Assembly: GCA_903881585.1 (NCBI GenBank)
Contig: CAIRTW010000034.1
Span: 1-58,943, forward strand
DNA from: an uncultured Bacteroidota bacterium
GTDB taxonomy: Bacteria; Bacteroidota; Bacteroidia; Chitinophagales; Chitinophagaceae
Direction: 5' to 3'
DNA: 58,943 bases
Below are positions 39,327 to 49,800 of the stretch, piece by piece. A model generated the notes under the pieces. The model did no database searches and was not told the DNA's origin. It saw only the letters and a list, made by a program, of their open reading frames with translations. How positions within the stretch are numbered: position 1 is the first letter of the stretch; each line of letters begins with the position of its first letter. Both the position numbers and the translations under genes were made by a program.

Positions 39327-40760
39327 ATGAATAAACTACTGCTGCTTGTCTGCACATTCATTTCTGCTTCTGTAAATGCGCAGGGCCTTGATAAATATTT
39401 TGAAAGCATCAGGAATAATACCGCGGAGCTTACTGCTTTTTTTTCACAGATGCCAAAGGGTGGCGACCTGCACAATCATTACAGCGGATCGGTATATGCC
39501 GAAACCTACATCAACTACGTTGTGCAGCAAGACTACGTGGTCAATGAAACTACACTTGAAGTAAGATCAGCTCCACCAAAAGAAACGAAAAACTGGGTTC
39601 ATTTTTCTAAATTGAACGATAGCGGACTGCTTGCTGCATACAAGCAAAAGCTGATACAGAAATGGTCAGTGAAAGATTACAACGGCGTCAGCTATCCATC
39701 AGACAAACAATTTTTTGAGACCTTTTCAGGATTCGGCATTGCCAATGACGGCCCCGGCAGGCTGGATTCAGGGCTCATGGAGCTGAAACGCCGTGCAGTG
39801 AATGAAAACGTGAGTTACATCGAAACGATGTTTACCTCTATCCATTGCGAAAACATAAAGATACTCGATACCAGTTTCAACCGGCTGCTGGAAAATGCGC
39901 AACGGACCCGCGATGAAGCACAGACCACTGCACTGCTCGATAAGATATATAAAACCGTACAGGACAAAAACGTAAAGGCATGTGCTGCTGCATATAATAA
40001 TGACGTGATCTCAAAGCTGCATTACGGGCTCAAAATAGATGACTCATTATTTACAATGCGCTACCAGAATTATGTAGTGCGAGTGGTGCCGCCAGCAGAT
40101 GTTTTCAAGAACCTGGTACTTGCATTTGAGTCGGCGAATACCTGCCCGCTGATCGTTGGCGTAAATATTGTAGCTCCTGAAGATAACGAGATATCTATGA
40201 GAGATTATTGGCTGCACATGCAAATGTTTAAATACTGCCACAATAAGTACCCTGATGTAAAGTACTCAATGCATGCAGGTGAGCTTACACTGGGCATGGT
40301 AAAACCCGAAGACCTTACCTGGCACATAAATGCAGCGGTGAGAACTGCGGGGGCGAACCGCATAGGCCACGGCGCTGATATGGCATACGAGCATAACAGC
40401 TATGACCTGTTGCAGTATATGGCAACCCACAAAATACCAATAGAAATAAACCTGGCCAGTAACGAATTCATACTAAAAGTAAAGGACGACCAGCACCCTG
40501 TCACATTGTACAAAGAGTTTGGTGTACCTATAGTAATATGCAGTGATGATGCCGGTGTATTGAGGAGCAATCTGACCTATCAATATGTGCTGCTGGCAAA
40601 ACGATATAAAGACGTTTCCTACGAGGATATTAAGCAGTATGTATTCAATAGTATTGACCACAGCTTTATTAAAGAAGATGCAGTAAAAGAAAAAATAAAG
40701 ACCCAGCTAAAGGAAAGATTTAGTGATTTTGAAAAGAAAGTGCTGGCGACACACAAGTAA
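39327..40760 (+). CDS. Secreted adenosine-deaminase-like protein
   Basis: Signal peptide MNKLLLLVCTFISASVNAQG; 'MPKGGDLHNHYSGSVYAE', 'MHAGEL', 'RIGHGADMAYE', 'VICSDDAGVL'. Confidence 0.85.
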   Translation: MNKLLLLVCTFISASVNAQGLDKYFESIRNNTAELTAFFSQMPKGGDLHNHYSGSVYAETYINYVVQQDYVVNETTLEVRSAPPKETKNWVHFSKLNDSGLLAAYKQKLIQKWSVKDYNGVSYPSDKQFFETFSGFGIANDGPGRLDSGLMELKRRAVNENVSYIETMFTSIHCENIKILDTSFNRLLENAQRTRDEAQTTALLDKIYKTVQDKNVKACAAAYNNDVISKLHYGLKIDDSLFTMRYQNYVVRVVPPADVFKNLVLAFESANTCPLIVGVNIVAPEDNEISMRDYWLHMQMFKYCHNKYPDVKYSMHAGELTLGMVKPEDLTWHINAAVRTAGANRIGHGADMAYEHNSYDLLQYMATHKIPIEINLASNEFILKVKDDQHPVTLYKEFGVPIVICSDDAGVLRSNLTYQYVLLAKRYKDVSYEDIKQYVFNSIDHSFIKEDAVKEKIKTQLKERFSDFEKKVLATHK

Positions 40761-40837
40761 TACAAAACCAGGAAAGTCAAGAATAACAATCCAAATTCCT
40801 AATAACTAATAACCAATTCCCAATTCCATTTACCAAA

Positions 40838-41593
40838 ATGAGCTTTTACGAACTTGGAAAAGAACAACGGAATACGCTTGTTGAAAAAATAAACAAGGAA
40901 ATTGCGGATAACCTCCGGGCAGGGACATTGCAAGGTATTATCCCTTTTTTTGCAGATGACGACACTTATATCAGGAAGACGGCCTACCTGGCTATTGGCC
41001 GGATATACCTAACCAATAGTAAGCTACAGGAAAAGATCATAGACGTTTTGGAATCCCTGCTAAAAGATGATGACGCCAAGACCCGGCAAACAAGTATCAA
41101 TGCGGCCGGGGAAATAGGGAAACATGACTTCGCGGCTGTAAAACATTTTTTTGACATCGGTCTTTTTGATAAGCACCATTCTGTTCGCAACGCGGTAATA
41201 GGTTCTGTAAAAAAAATGGGTGAGAAAAACCCCGCGCCCATCATCGAATGGGCATATACCTACCTTCACCACCCGGATAAAGAAATACGCCGCGAAATAT
41301 GCCATGGCATAGAGCTAAGGGGCCGGACGCACCCGGAAGATATACTGCCGCTGCTCAGGGAGTTGCAGCACGACAAAACGAAGCGGGTAAGGGATACCCT
41401 GGTTCACGTAATAGGGCAGATCAGCTATAAAAAAGCCTGCCTTGAAAAAGTAATGGCCGACATTACTACATGGGATAACAAAGCACTCATCGCCGATGTT
41501 ATCGAAGAGATCATTGATGTACACGACCGCTACCGGAATTTCAGTTTTTACACACAAGAAGAGGCGCGGAAGTGTATGGAAGCATACCGATAA
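40838..41593 (+). CDS. HEAT-repeat protein
   Basis: 'DDDTYIRKTAYLAIGRIYL', 'DDAKTRQTSINAAGEIGK', 'HHSVRNAVIGSVKKMG'. Confidence 0.8.
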   Translation: MSFYELGKEQRNTLVEKINKEIADNLRAGTLQGIIPFFADDDTYIRKTAYLAIGRIYLTNSKLQEKIIDVLESLLKDDDAKTRQTSINAAGEIGKHDFAAVKHFFDIGLFDKHHSVRNAVIGSVKKMGEKNPAPIIEWAYTYLHHPDKEIRREICHGIELRGRTHPEDILPLLRELQHDKTKRVRDTLVHVIGQISYKKACLEKVMADITTWDNKALIADVIEEIIDVHDRYRNFSFYTQEEARKCMEAYR

Positions 41594-41652
41594 AATGCTG
41601 CTTCCAAGTGAATGAAAACAGCATCCTTCCTGATCATGAACAACCTCATTTC

Positions 41653-42117
41653 TTATTGCGGCGAGCAACCATTGCAGGAGTTGCCATCGGCCGGCGCAAA
41701 TCCCCTGTAATTGCTGATAACCGTGTGTTGCGGCGCCATATCCGGGCTTACGCTTTTGCTTTCTTTTTCTGATTCTTTGTCCGGGTAATAACCCAGGAAT
41801 GTGCCTTCGCCATTGTATTGTATAGCGCCGGTGTTGTCATAAAAGGCGTTAGGGCATTCCTTAACTACAATATTGTGCTGCGTATAACTGTAGCATGGTT
41901 CAGCAGCCGGAGATGTGGGCACATAGGTATTTGGGACATGTGGCAGCACTAACACATAAGGTGGCAAATAGGGTTGCTTATTATAGTCCGGCGCAGTGCC
42001 ATGATGCACAATAGCGACTTTGTGATTGGTTGGCTTACTGGGGCAGTTATTTTTATTTTGAGCATAGCCATTTACTGTACTTAAACCTATAAATGCTATT
42101 AACAGTATCGTTTTCAT
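41653..42117 (-). CDS. Secreted hypothetical protein
   Basis: Start revised to MKTILLIAFIGLSTVNGYAQ at 42117. Confidence 0.6.
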   Translation of the reverse strand: MKTILLIAFIGLSTVNGYAQNKNNCPSKPTNHKVAIVHHGTAPDYNKQPYLPPYVLVLPHVPNTYVPTSPAAEPCYSYTQHNIVVKECPNAFYDNTGAIQYNGEGTFLGYYPDKESEKESKSVSPDMAPQHTVISNYRGFAPADGNSCNGCSPQ

Positions 42118-42251
42118 AACTTTCGTTTTGTTCTGATCAAATAACAAAAAGAACAAGCCACGGAGTGTTAAAGGAATATGAAGAATGCGCCGCGAACAAT
42201 TAACAATATTATTCCAGAGAGTATTACATTTGGTCTCTAAAATAAACACAC

Positions 42252-43625
42252 ATGCAAGCCTGGAAAGATTATCAAGAACAAAATAAAGACCGCTTTCTCA
42301 ATGAACTGCTCGACCTGTTGCGTATACCTTCCGTAAGCGCAGACAGTAAGTATAAAGCCGATGTTGCCCGCTGTGCTGACGCTGTAAAAGAACACCTGGT
42401 AAAAGCAGGCTGTGATACAGCGCAGATATGCACCACTGCCGGCCATCCCATTGTTTATGGCGAGAAGATCATAGATCCCAAACTGCCTACGGTTTTGGTT
42501 TACGGCCACTACGATGTGCAGCCACCCGATCCACTGAACTTGTGGACCAGCGGCCCTTTTGAGCCCGTTATAAAAGACGGCAAGATATTCGCCCGCGGTG
42601 CGTGTGATGACAAGGGACAAATGTTCATGCACATAAAGGCGCTGGAGATAATGGCTAAGACCAATACCCTGCCCTGCAATGTAAAAGTGATGATAGAGGG
42701 CGAGGAAGAAGTAGGTTCCAGCAACCTGGGTAAATTCCTGGAAGACAATAAAGAAAAACTGAAAGCTGATGTGGTGCTCGTATCTGACACCTCTATGATC
42801 AGCATGGAGCACCCATCCATCGAGAGCGGCCTTCGTGGCCTCTCTGCCGTAGAGATAGAAGTGACCGGCCCTAACCGCGATCTGCACAGCGGTGTATATG
42901 GCGGCGCAGTGGCTAATCCACTGAATATGCTTTGCAAACTGGTCGCGTCACTGCATGATGAGAACGGGCATATTACTATACCCGGCTTTTATGATAAGGT
43001 ACTGGAACTAACGCCGGAAGAGCGCAAGAACCTCAACCTCGCACCGTTCAACCTGGAGGAATACAAACAAGAACTCGGTATAAAAGAAGTGTGGGGCGAG
43101 AAAGGATACACAACACTGGAGCGTACCGGTGTGCGGCCTACCCTTGACCTCAACGGCATATGGGGCGGCTACCAGGGCGAGGGCTCAAAGACCGTCCTCC
43201 CATCCAAGGCAAACGCCAAGATCACGATGAGGCTGGTACCCAACCAGCGCCCCGCGGAAATACGTGAACTTTTCCAGAAACATTTTGAAAGCATAGTTCC
43301 CGGCTATGTAACCGTAAAGGTTACCGGCGGACACGGCGGCGAGCCAGTGGTAACACCCACTGATTCCCCTGCCTACAAAGCAGCCGCAAAAGCCATAAAA
43401 ACCACCTTTGGCAAAGACCCTATACCAACCCGCGGCGGTGGCAGCATTCCGATCGTAGCCTTGTTTGAAAAAACACTCGGCCTGAAAACCGTCCTCCTCG
43501 GCTTCGGTCTTGACAATGACAACATACACTCACCAAATGAGAAGTTTGACGTAGCCAATTTCTACAAGGGCATTGAGACTATACCTTATTTTCATAAGTA
43601 TTTTACTGAGTCTGTGCAAGGGTAA
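42252..43625 (+). CDS. M20-family dipeptidase
   Basis: 'LPTVLVYGHYDVQPPDPLNLWTSGPFEP', 'IFARGACDDKGQ', 'MIEGEEEVGSSNL'. Confidence 0.9.
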   Translation: MQAWKDYQEQNKDRFLNELLDLLRIPSVSADSKYKADVARCADAVKEHLVKAGCDTAQICTTAGHPIVYGEKIIDPKLPTVLVYGHYDVQPPDPLNLWTSGPFEPVIKDGKIFARGACDDKGQMFMHIKALEIMAKTNTLPCNVKVMIEGEEEVGSSNLGKFLEDNKEKLKADVVLVSDTSMISMEHPSIESGLRGLSAVEIEVTGPNRDLHSGVYGGAVANPLNMLCKLVASLHDENGHITIPGFYDKVLELTPEERKNLNLAPFNLEEYKQELGIKEVWGEKGYTTLERTGVRPTLDLNGIWGGYQGEGSKTVLPSKANAKITMRLVPNQRPAEIRELFQKHFESIVPGYVTVKVTGGHGGEPVVTPTDSPAYKAAAKAIKTTFGKDPIPTRGGGSIPIVALFEKTLGLKTVLLGFGLDNDNIHSPNEKFDVANFYKGIETIPYFHKYFTESVQG

Positions 43626-43646
43626 TAAGTCTTGTAAAAGAACCAA

Positions 43647-43685
43647 AAAAGGGAAAAGCATCATAAACTGATGCTTTTCCCTTTT
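43647..43685. terminator. Bidirectional intrinsic terminator
   Basis: aaaagggaaaagcatca (43647-43663) / tgatgcttttccctttt (43669-43685), 17-bp perfect stem, 5-nt loop, between convergent genes. Confidence 0.85.
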
Positions 43686-43729
43686 AAGTCTTTACTATTT
43701 CAGTTGAAAGATACCCATCATCCTACTAC

Positions 43730-45667
43730 CTACGTATTCGGCACTTTTATCTTTTCATAAGCTACATTGTTGCTCACGAATTCAGGTACCAGTTCCTTCA
43801 TCAGATATACAGTTTCCAGCGTATAGTGCTGGCGGGCGCTGCTCAGGAGCTTGTTGATACGCTTTTCCACCAGCCCAAAATCATACTGGCGCACATCGGC
43901 TATCATTATTTTTTCGTGGTAAGTAGGACGTGCATTCTCTGCATTGCTCAGCAGTTCTTCATATAGTTTTTCACCTGGCCTTAGCCCGGTGTAGATGATC
44001 TTAATGTCAATGTCGGGTTCTTTTCCGGCCAGCTTTATCACTTTTCTTGCGAGGTCAGATATCTTCACGGGCTTGCCCATATCAAACACGAATATCTCTC
44101 CACCCTGCCCCATTACACCTGCTTCTATCACCAGCAGACAAGCTTCCGGAATGGTCATAAAGTAGCGGGTGATCTCAGGATGCGTCACGGTAAGCGGGCC
44201 GCCTTTTTCCAACTGCTTTTTAAACCTCGGTATCACCGACCCGTTAGAACCCAGCACATTGCCAAAGCGCGTGGTCACAAACTTGGTAATGATCTTTTCG
44301 TTACCGGTCGTGTCGCCTGCGTTTTCAGTGGGTTCCAGGTCCTTTGTCAGGTGCCGGTAATAGCTCTGGGTGTATATCTCGGCTATTCGCTTTGATGCGC
44401 CCATTACGTTGGTCGGGTTCACCGCTTTGTCGGTGGATACCATAACAAACTTCTCCACATCGTTAGCTACAGATAGCTCTGCCAATGTTTTGGTACCGTT
44501 CACATTGTTCATTACCGCTATCGATGGGTTCTCTTCCATCAGCGGCACATGCTTGTATGCCGCCGCATGAAACACGATCTGAGGGTTGTACACCTCAAAC
44601 AAATGCTCCATTCGCTGGCGGTCACATATATCGCCCAGGTATGCTTTTACATTCGCGCCTTTATGTTTCTCCTGTATCTCCAGCATGAACTCATGCATCG
44701 GCGTCTCTGCCATATCACACAGTATCAGCAGCGATGGGCGGTATTGCAGCAGTTGCCTTACCAGTTCGCTGCCTATAGATCCTGCCGCTCCGGTCACCAG
44801 TATCTTCTTTCCCTTCAGTTCTGTGTAGATAGCCTCGTTGTGTATTTTTATCACCTCGCGCTCCAGCAGGTCTTCTATATTAATGTCCTGTAATTGCTGT
44901 GTATCCAGCTTGCCATTCAGCCAGTCCAGCATAGCGGGCACTTGCTGTATGCGGATGCCATGTGCCAGGCAATTGTCTACAAGGTCGTTGAGCTTGCTCT
45001 TCTCCATGTTTTTGTTGGCCAGGATCAGTAGCTCCACCCCTTCATTGCGCAGCTTTAGCAGGCTGGCCTCACTCGTATTATATATAGGTATCCCTTCCAG
45101 CAATTTGCCCGCTGTGCTAAAAGAATCATCCAGGAACGCCACTACCTGCATATCACCGTTTGGCAGGCTGTTCATCACTTTCTTTATGTGCAATCCGTCT
45201 GCCGAGGTATCATAAACAACCACTTTCTTCTTCAGCAATTTATCTCCCTGCGACAATGACTTATAAAAATTAAAGCAATACCTCACCGCAAGGCGGTAAG
45301 AAATGATGCCGAACGTGGTGATAAAGAAGTTGATCGCTACGATCTGGAGCGTAAAATAATTACCGTTCTTTAGCACAAATGTATTGAGAACAACATATAA
45401 GAAAGAGGCGATGGCATTTACCATTACCAGCCGTGAGGTGTCTTCAAGATTGGTAAACCTTACTATGCCTGCGTAGCTCTTGAAAATATAAAAAAGCACG
45501 GCATTGATCGTAAGCACCACCCCTATCATGAACCTCATCCCAACATTCACATGCTCCAGGTTGAAATTCATCTTCAGCATCCTCGACAGGAAAATGCAGA
45601 AACAAACCAGGAAGAGGTCGAACAGAAAAACTAACCAGCGAGGAAGAATACGTATTTTATGCGCCAT
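43730..45667 (-). CDS. Membrane-bound nucleotide-sugar 4,6-dehydratase (CapD/FlaA1/PglF-like)
   Basis: N-terminal TM bundle; 'KKILVTGAAGSIGSELVRQLL', 'HAAAYKHVPLMEENP', 'STDKAVNPTNVMGASKRIAE'. Confidence 0.9.
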   Translation of the reverse strand: MAHKIRILPRWLVFLFDLFLVCFCIFLSRMLKMNFNLEHVNVGMRFMIGVVLTINAVLFYIFKSYAGIVRFTNLEDTSRLVMVNAIASFLYVVLNTFVLKNGNYFTLQIVAINFFITTFGIISYRLAVRYCFNFYKSLSQGDKLLKKKVVVYDTSADGLHIKKVMNSLPNGDMQVVAFLDDSFSTAGKLLEGIPIYNTSEASLLKLRNEGVELLILANKNMEKSKLNDLVDNCLAHGIRIQQVPAMLDWLNGKLDTQQLQDINIEDLLEREVIKIHNEAIYTELKGKKILVTGAAGSIGSELVRQLLQYRPSLLILCDMAETPMHEFMLEIQEKHKGANVKAYLGDICDRQRMEHLFEVYNPQIVFHAAAYKHVPLMEENPSIAVMNNVNGTKTLAELSVANDVEKFVMVSTDKAVNPTNVMGASKRIAEIYTQSYYRHLTKDLEPTENAGDTTGNEKIITKFVTTRFGNVLGSNGSVIPRFKKQLEKGGPLTVTHPEITRYFMTIPEACLLVIEAGVMGQGGEIFVFDMGKPVKISDLARKVIKLAGKEPDIDIKIIYTGLRPGEKLYEELLSNAENARPTYHEKIMIADVRQYDFGLVEKRINKLLSSARQHYTLETVYLMKELVPEFVSNNVAYEKIKVPNT

Positions 45668-45951
45668 AGAAGCTCCTTTTTTAGTCTGCGTGTCTTAAAT
45701 CGATCTAATCTAACTCCAATCCAATTCTATAGGGTCATCTACACAATAATACTAAATAATCTTAGCAGCGAAGGGGGCTTAACACGGAATTAATAGGGTC
45801 TTTATAATCAGTTGCTAATTCGATTGAAGCATATGCAATATACCGTATTTAATCAAATTTTGCTAATTATTAACATTGTTGCAAAAATCGAACCAATTTT
45901 TTCAAGATGCCCTAAATTACGAAATAATCGGCATAAATCTTATCTTGCAGT

Positions 45952-46155
45952 ATGGATACAAAAAAACAAACAACACCCGCAGCGGCAGATGGTAAAGCCG
46001 CACCAGCAAAAAAAGCCGGCCCGGTAAGATTGCCTTCTAAACCAATATCGTTCTCTAACCACCCGACCGCTAAAGGCGGCAAGCAGGCAAAAACAATGGT
46101 GAACAAAAGCAAAAAAGGCGGCGTAAACCTGATGAAAAAGCTGTCTGGCATGTAA
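45952..46155 (+). CDS. Small basic, Ala/Lys/Pro-rich protein
   Basis: 67 aa; free-standing ORF with low-complexity basic composition. Confidence 0.5.
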   Translation: MDTKKQTTPAAADGKAAPAKKAGPVRLPSKPISFSNHPTAKGGKQAKTMVNKSKKGGVNLMKKLSGM

Positions 46156-46165
46156 CCACTACCGG

Positions 46166-46735
46166 CTACTGTCCTTCACTTAACCTGAGCATCTTATTAT
46201 CTACCGACTGAAAAAAGTCATGGGGCTGGAAGGTGCGCCAGTTAGGGCTATCCATGAGTTTTATGTAATAGTCTATATGCGACCGGAGAAAATCGTATTG
46301 GGTTTGCGCCGGCATGTTTATAGCCACGATCCATCCGCCATCGTCTTTTATGTCCTCGTACCATTCCTCGTAGTAGTCGGTATCGCTGCTATGAAAGTTA
46401 AGCACATTCTCCGTGATCAGTATGAACTTATAGATGTGCTTCGCGGTCATCAGGTCTATTACCGACCGCTTTAAGTGCATCACATCATTCTCCACCGCAT
46501 CGTTCCACTCCCCTATGAGTTCTATTATGGCATAGTTCAATTCGTAGTCAACAAAGAGCACTTTCATATACAGCGTCTTCGACCCGAACTCATCCCATTG
46601 CGGGTGTATATAGTAGTTATAAACCGTGTTGGAATATTCAAACTCGCTGTGCTCCACACCATAAAATGGAGAGGCTTCGTCTTCCTCTGAAATATATAAG
46701 TGACGCCAGTTGTAAAAGGGCTCTATCTCGTGCAT
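46166..46735 (-). CDS. Conserved hypothetical protein
   Basis: 189 aa, acidic/aromatic-rich, coherent ORF. Confidence 0.65.
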   Translation of the reverse strand: MHEIEPFYNWRHLYISEEDEASPFYGVEHSEFEYSNTVYNYYIHPQWDEFGSKTLYMKVLFVDYELNYAIIELIGEWNDAVENDVMHLKRSVIDLMTAKHIYKFILITENVLNFHSSDTDYYEEWYEDIKDDGGWIVAINMPAQTQYDFLRSHIDYYIKLMDSPNWRTFQPHDFFQSVDNKMLRLSEGQ

Positions 46736-46808
46736 TATCAGGCAAAAATGTTCGGGTCAAAAGTAAGGATAAAGGCTGAAAAGAGCCGGTGCTTTTCCTG
46801 TTTTCGCA

Positions 46809-49800
46809 CTAGTTTTTCACAAACGTTCTTGCGCCCATCTTCATACCGTCTTTCACAAGCACTACAGAGTAAACTCCTTGTGCAAGCCCGGATACATCTA
46901 TACTCCCTTTGCCAGACACCAGCGCACATCCGGTTATTTCCTTGCCCAGCATATCAAATAGTTTCACACTTACCTGGTTGTTATTATTCAGGCCCTTTAC
47001 CTCTATGAATACTTTGGAATCGGCAGGGTTCGGGAACAAAATGAATTCCAGATGTTCTACCGAGGTATAAGCTACTTCTACCGATGGCGGTGTCACATAG
47101 TATGCTTTCTGTAAACAGCCGCCATGAACGGTCATTACCCAATAGTACCCATGTATAAAATCAGGTGTTGGCTGGTTGTAGGTCTGCGAGGTTTCTCCGG
47201 GTATTATTGAGGAATCAAGGCTATTGCCATTGTCATAACCCCATTGGTAACTGTCTGCTGAATTATCAGTACAAGTGAAGGTAGACGCCGAATAAGTAAT
47301 GCCGGAGGCGGAAGATTCACCGCTTCCTACGCTGGTAACAAATGTATCAGATACCGCACAACCTGTCAGCAACAGCTGGCTTGTCAATGTTACCATAGCC
47401 ACACCCGCTGCTGGGAATGATACCAGAGCACCTTGTTTGTTCGGGCTTATGCTGTTTATGTCTGCATTGATGGCACCCCATGTATAAACAAAACCCACCG
47501 GCTGCGGAAGAACAGTGCCAATATTCATGTACTGCGTATTGGCACATATCGTGGCGCCGGGGTGAACCGTAAGATACGGACTTGCCGGTAGCTCATCAAT
47601 AATAACGGAAGCGCGCTTCACAGCCGCACACCCGCTGAACACCGTATATACTACTGTATCCAGGCCGTACCCAACTGCAGTTAATATGCCGCTTGACGCA
47701 TCGATGGTGGCTTTTACCGGGTTGGTACTGCTCCATATGCCGCCCGGCGATGCATCCAGCATTGTGTCTGTGCCGTACTGGCATACCGTATTATTGCCTG
47801 TGATCTCATCAAGTATTACTTCAGGCCCCACAGTAATGGGCCAGGTAGTCTTTTCTGTACTGCAATACTGGGTAACGGTATAAGTGATCGTATCATTGCC
47901 TGCTGCCAGGCCGGTAACCATTCCGTTCAGCGGATTGACATAAGCCACAGTAGGATTGTTGCCACTCCATACGCCGCCATATGCCGCATCGGTAAGCTGA
48001 ATAGTTGACGAAATGCATACGGACGAATAACCACCGATAACTCCGGCAACCGCCATCGGAGCAATGATCACCGCAGTTGTTGCCGCACAACCACCGGGTA
48101 AGGTATAACTGATCGTAGCCGTGCCGCCGGCTACTGCCGTAATAAGTCCCGTGATCGGCGAGGCGAAAGCTATACCCGGATCACTGCTGCTCCAGGTACC
48201 TCCGGAATAAACGTCCGTAAATGTTTCTGATTGTGGTACACAGAAATGCATGGTTCCGCTGATCGCCGAAGGCGTCTGTGTGACTGTAACTACGACTACC
48301 GAATTGCAAACTGAACTGAGACTATAGGTGATGGTTGCAACGCCAACGCTCACGCCGCCAACAACACCTGTGCCTAAACCAACTGTTGCCACTGAAGTGT
48401 TGCTGCTGCTCCAGTGTCCTCCAGGCGAACCATCCGTCAGTGTACTTGTACTGCCGGTGCATACATGGGCATCACCGGCTACATCAACCGGTGCGGCATT
48501 CACAGAGACTATTGCAATTGCCTTACAGCCAGACGCCACTACATAAGAAAAAGTATCCCTGCCCGGAGCAACGCCTGTTACATTCCCCGTAGCATCTATA
48601 GTGCCAAAAGCATTACTGGCGTTCCAGGTACCTCCGGCCGTTACATCGCTAAGAAATATAGATGCGCCTATACAAACATTTATTGGCCCTGTTATCGCAG
48701 CGGGAGATTGATTGACGGTAAGGGTAAGAATCGAAGTGCAGCCACTGGCCAGGTTATAAGTGATCGTTGCCGTACCGCCTGATATGCCGGATACAACTCC
48801 GGCTAATGAACCGACAGTAGCTACAGCAGTATTACTGCTGCTCCAGCGGCCACCAGTAGGCGTATCGCTCAATGTTAGTGTAGTGCCAGAGCAAATAACG
48901 CCTGTACCTGCAACGATGGCCGCCGGTATCGGGTCCACGGTAACGGTTTTAGTCTTCGAACAGCCGGTACTGAGTGTGTAAGTGATCGTGGTAGTGCCGG
49001 TTGTCACCGCAAGCGCACCACCCGACGACGAACCAATTGATGCAACAGATGAGTTACTACTGCTCCAGGTACCACCTGCAGTAGCATCTGTAAAGGAAAA
49101 GTAGCCGCTGATACAAAGTATTGCCGGCCCTGCTATTGCCGAAGGAACAACGTTTACGGTAACCACGGTTGTGGCCTTACAGCCAGCGCCCAGCGAATAC
49201 GCGATCGTTGCCGTACCATTCAACTCCCCGGTCACAACGCCGGCAGCAGTAATCGGCGCAGTCGAATAACTGCTGCTGCTCCAGGTGCCGCCGGCCACTG
49301 CATCGCTTAGCGTGCTGGTAGCGCCCATACAAATAATTGTAGTGCCCGTAATTGGGGCCGGAGACGGATTTACCGTGACTATTGCGGTCTTGTAACAACC
49401 GGCGGCTATAGTGTAAGTGATAGTAGCCGTACCTGCCGCCACACCCGAAACATTACCTGAGGTAAGGATAACGGCAGCAATACCAGGAGCGCTGCTAACC
49501 CATGTACCGCTGCCAACCGGATCGGTGAGGGACGTAATACTTCCCGCACACACAGTCCTGGTACCGTAAAGGGCAGTGGGAGATGCCGCAACCGTAACGA
49601 TAAGTGTAGACCGGCAACCCGCTGCCAGTGTATAAGAAATCGAAACGGTTCCCGCATTTATGCCCGTCACCACTCCTGATCCCGAGCCAACAGATGCCAC
49701 TGAACCGGTACCGCTGCTCCATGAACCGCCTGTTGTGGCATCGCTCAAAGTGATAGTGGAACCTGCGCAAACATTTCCCGCCCCTGCGACTGCGGCAGGT

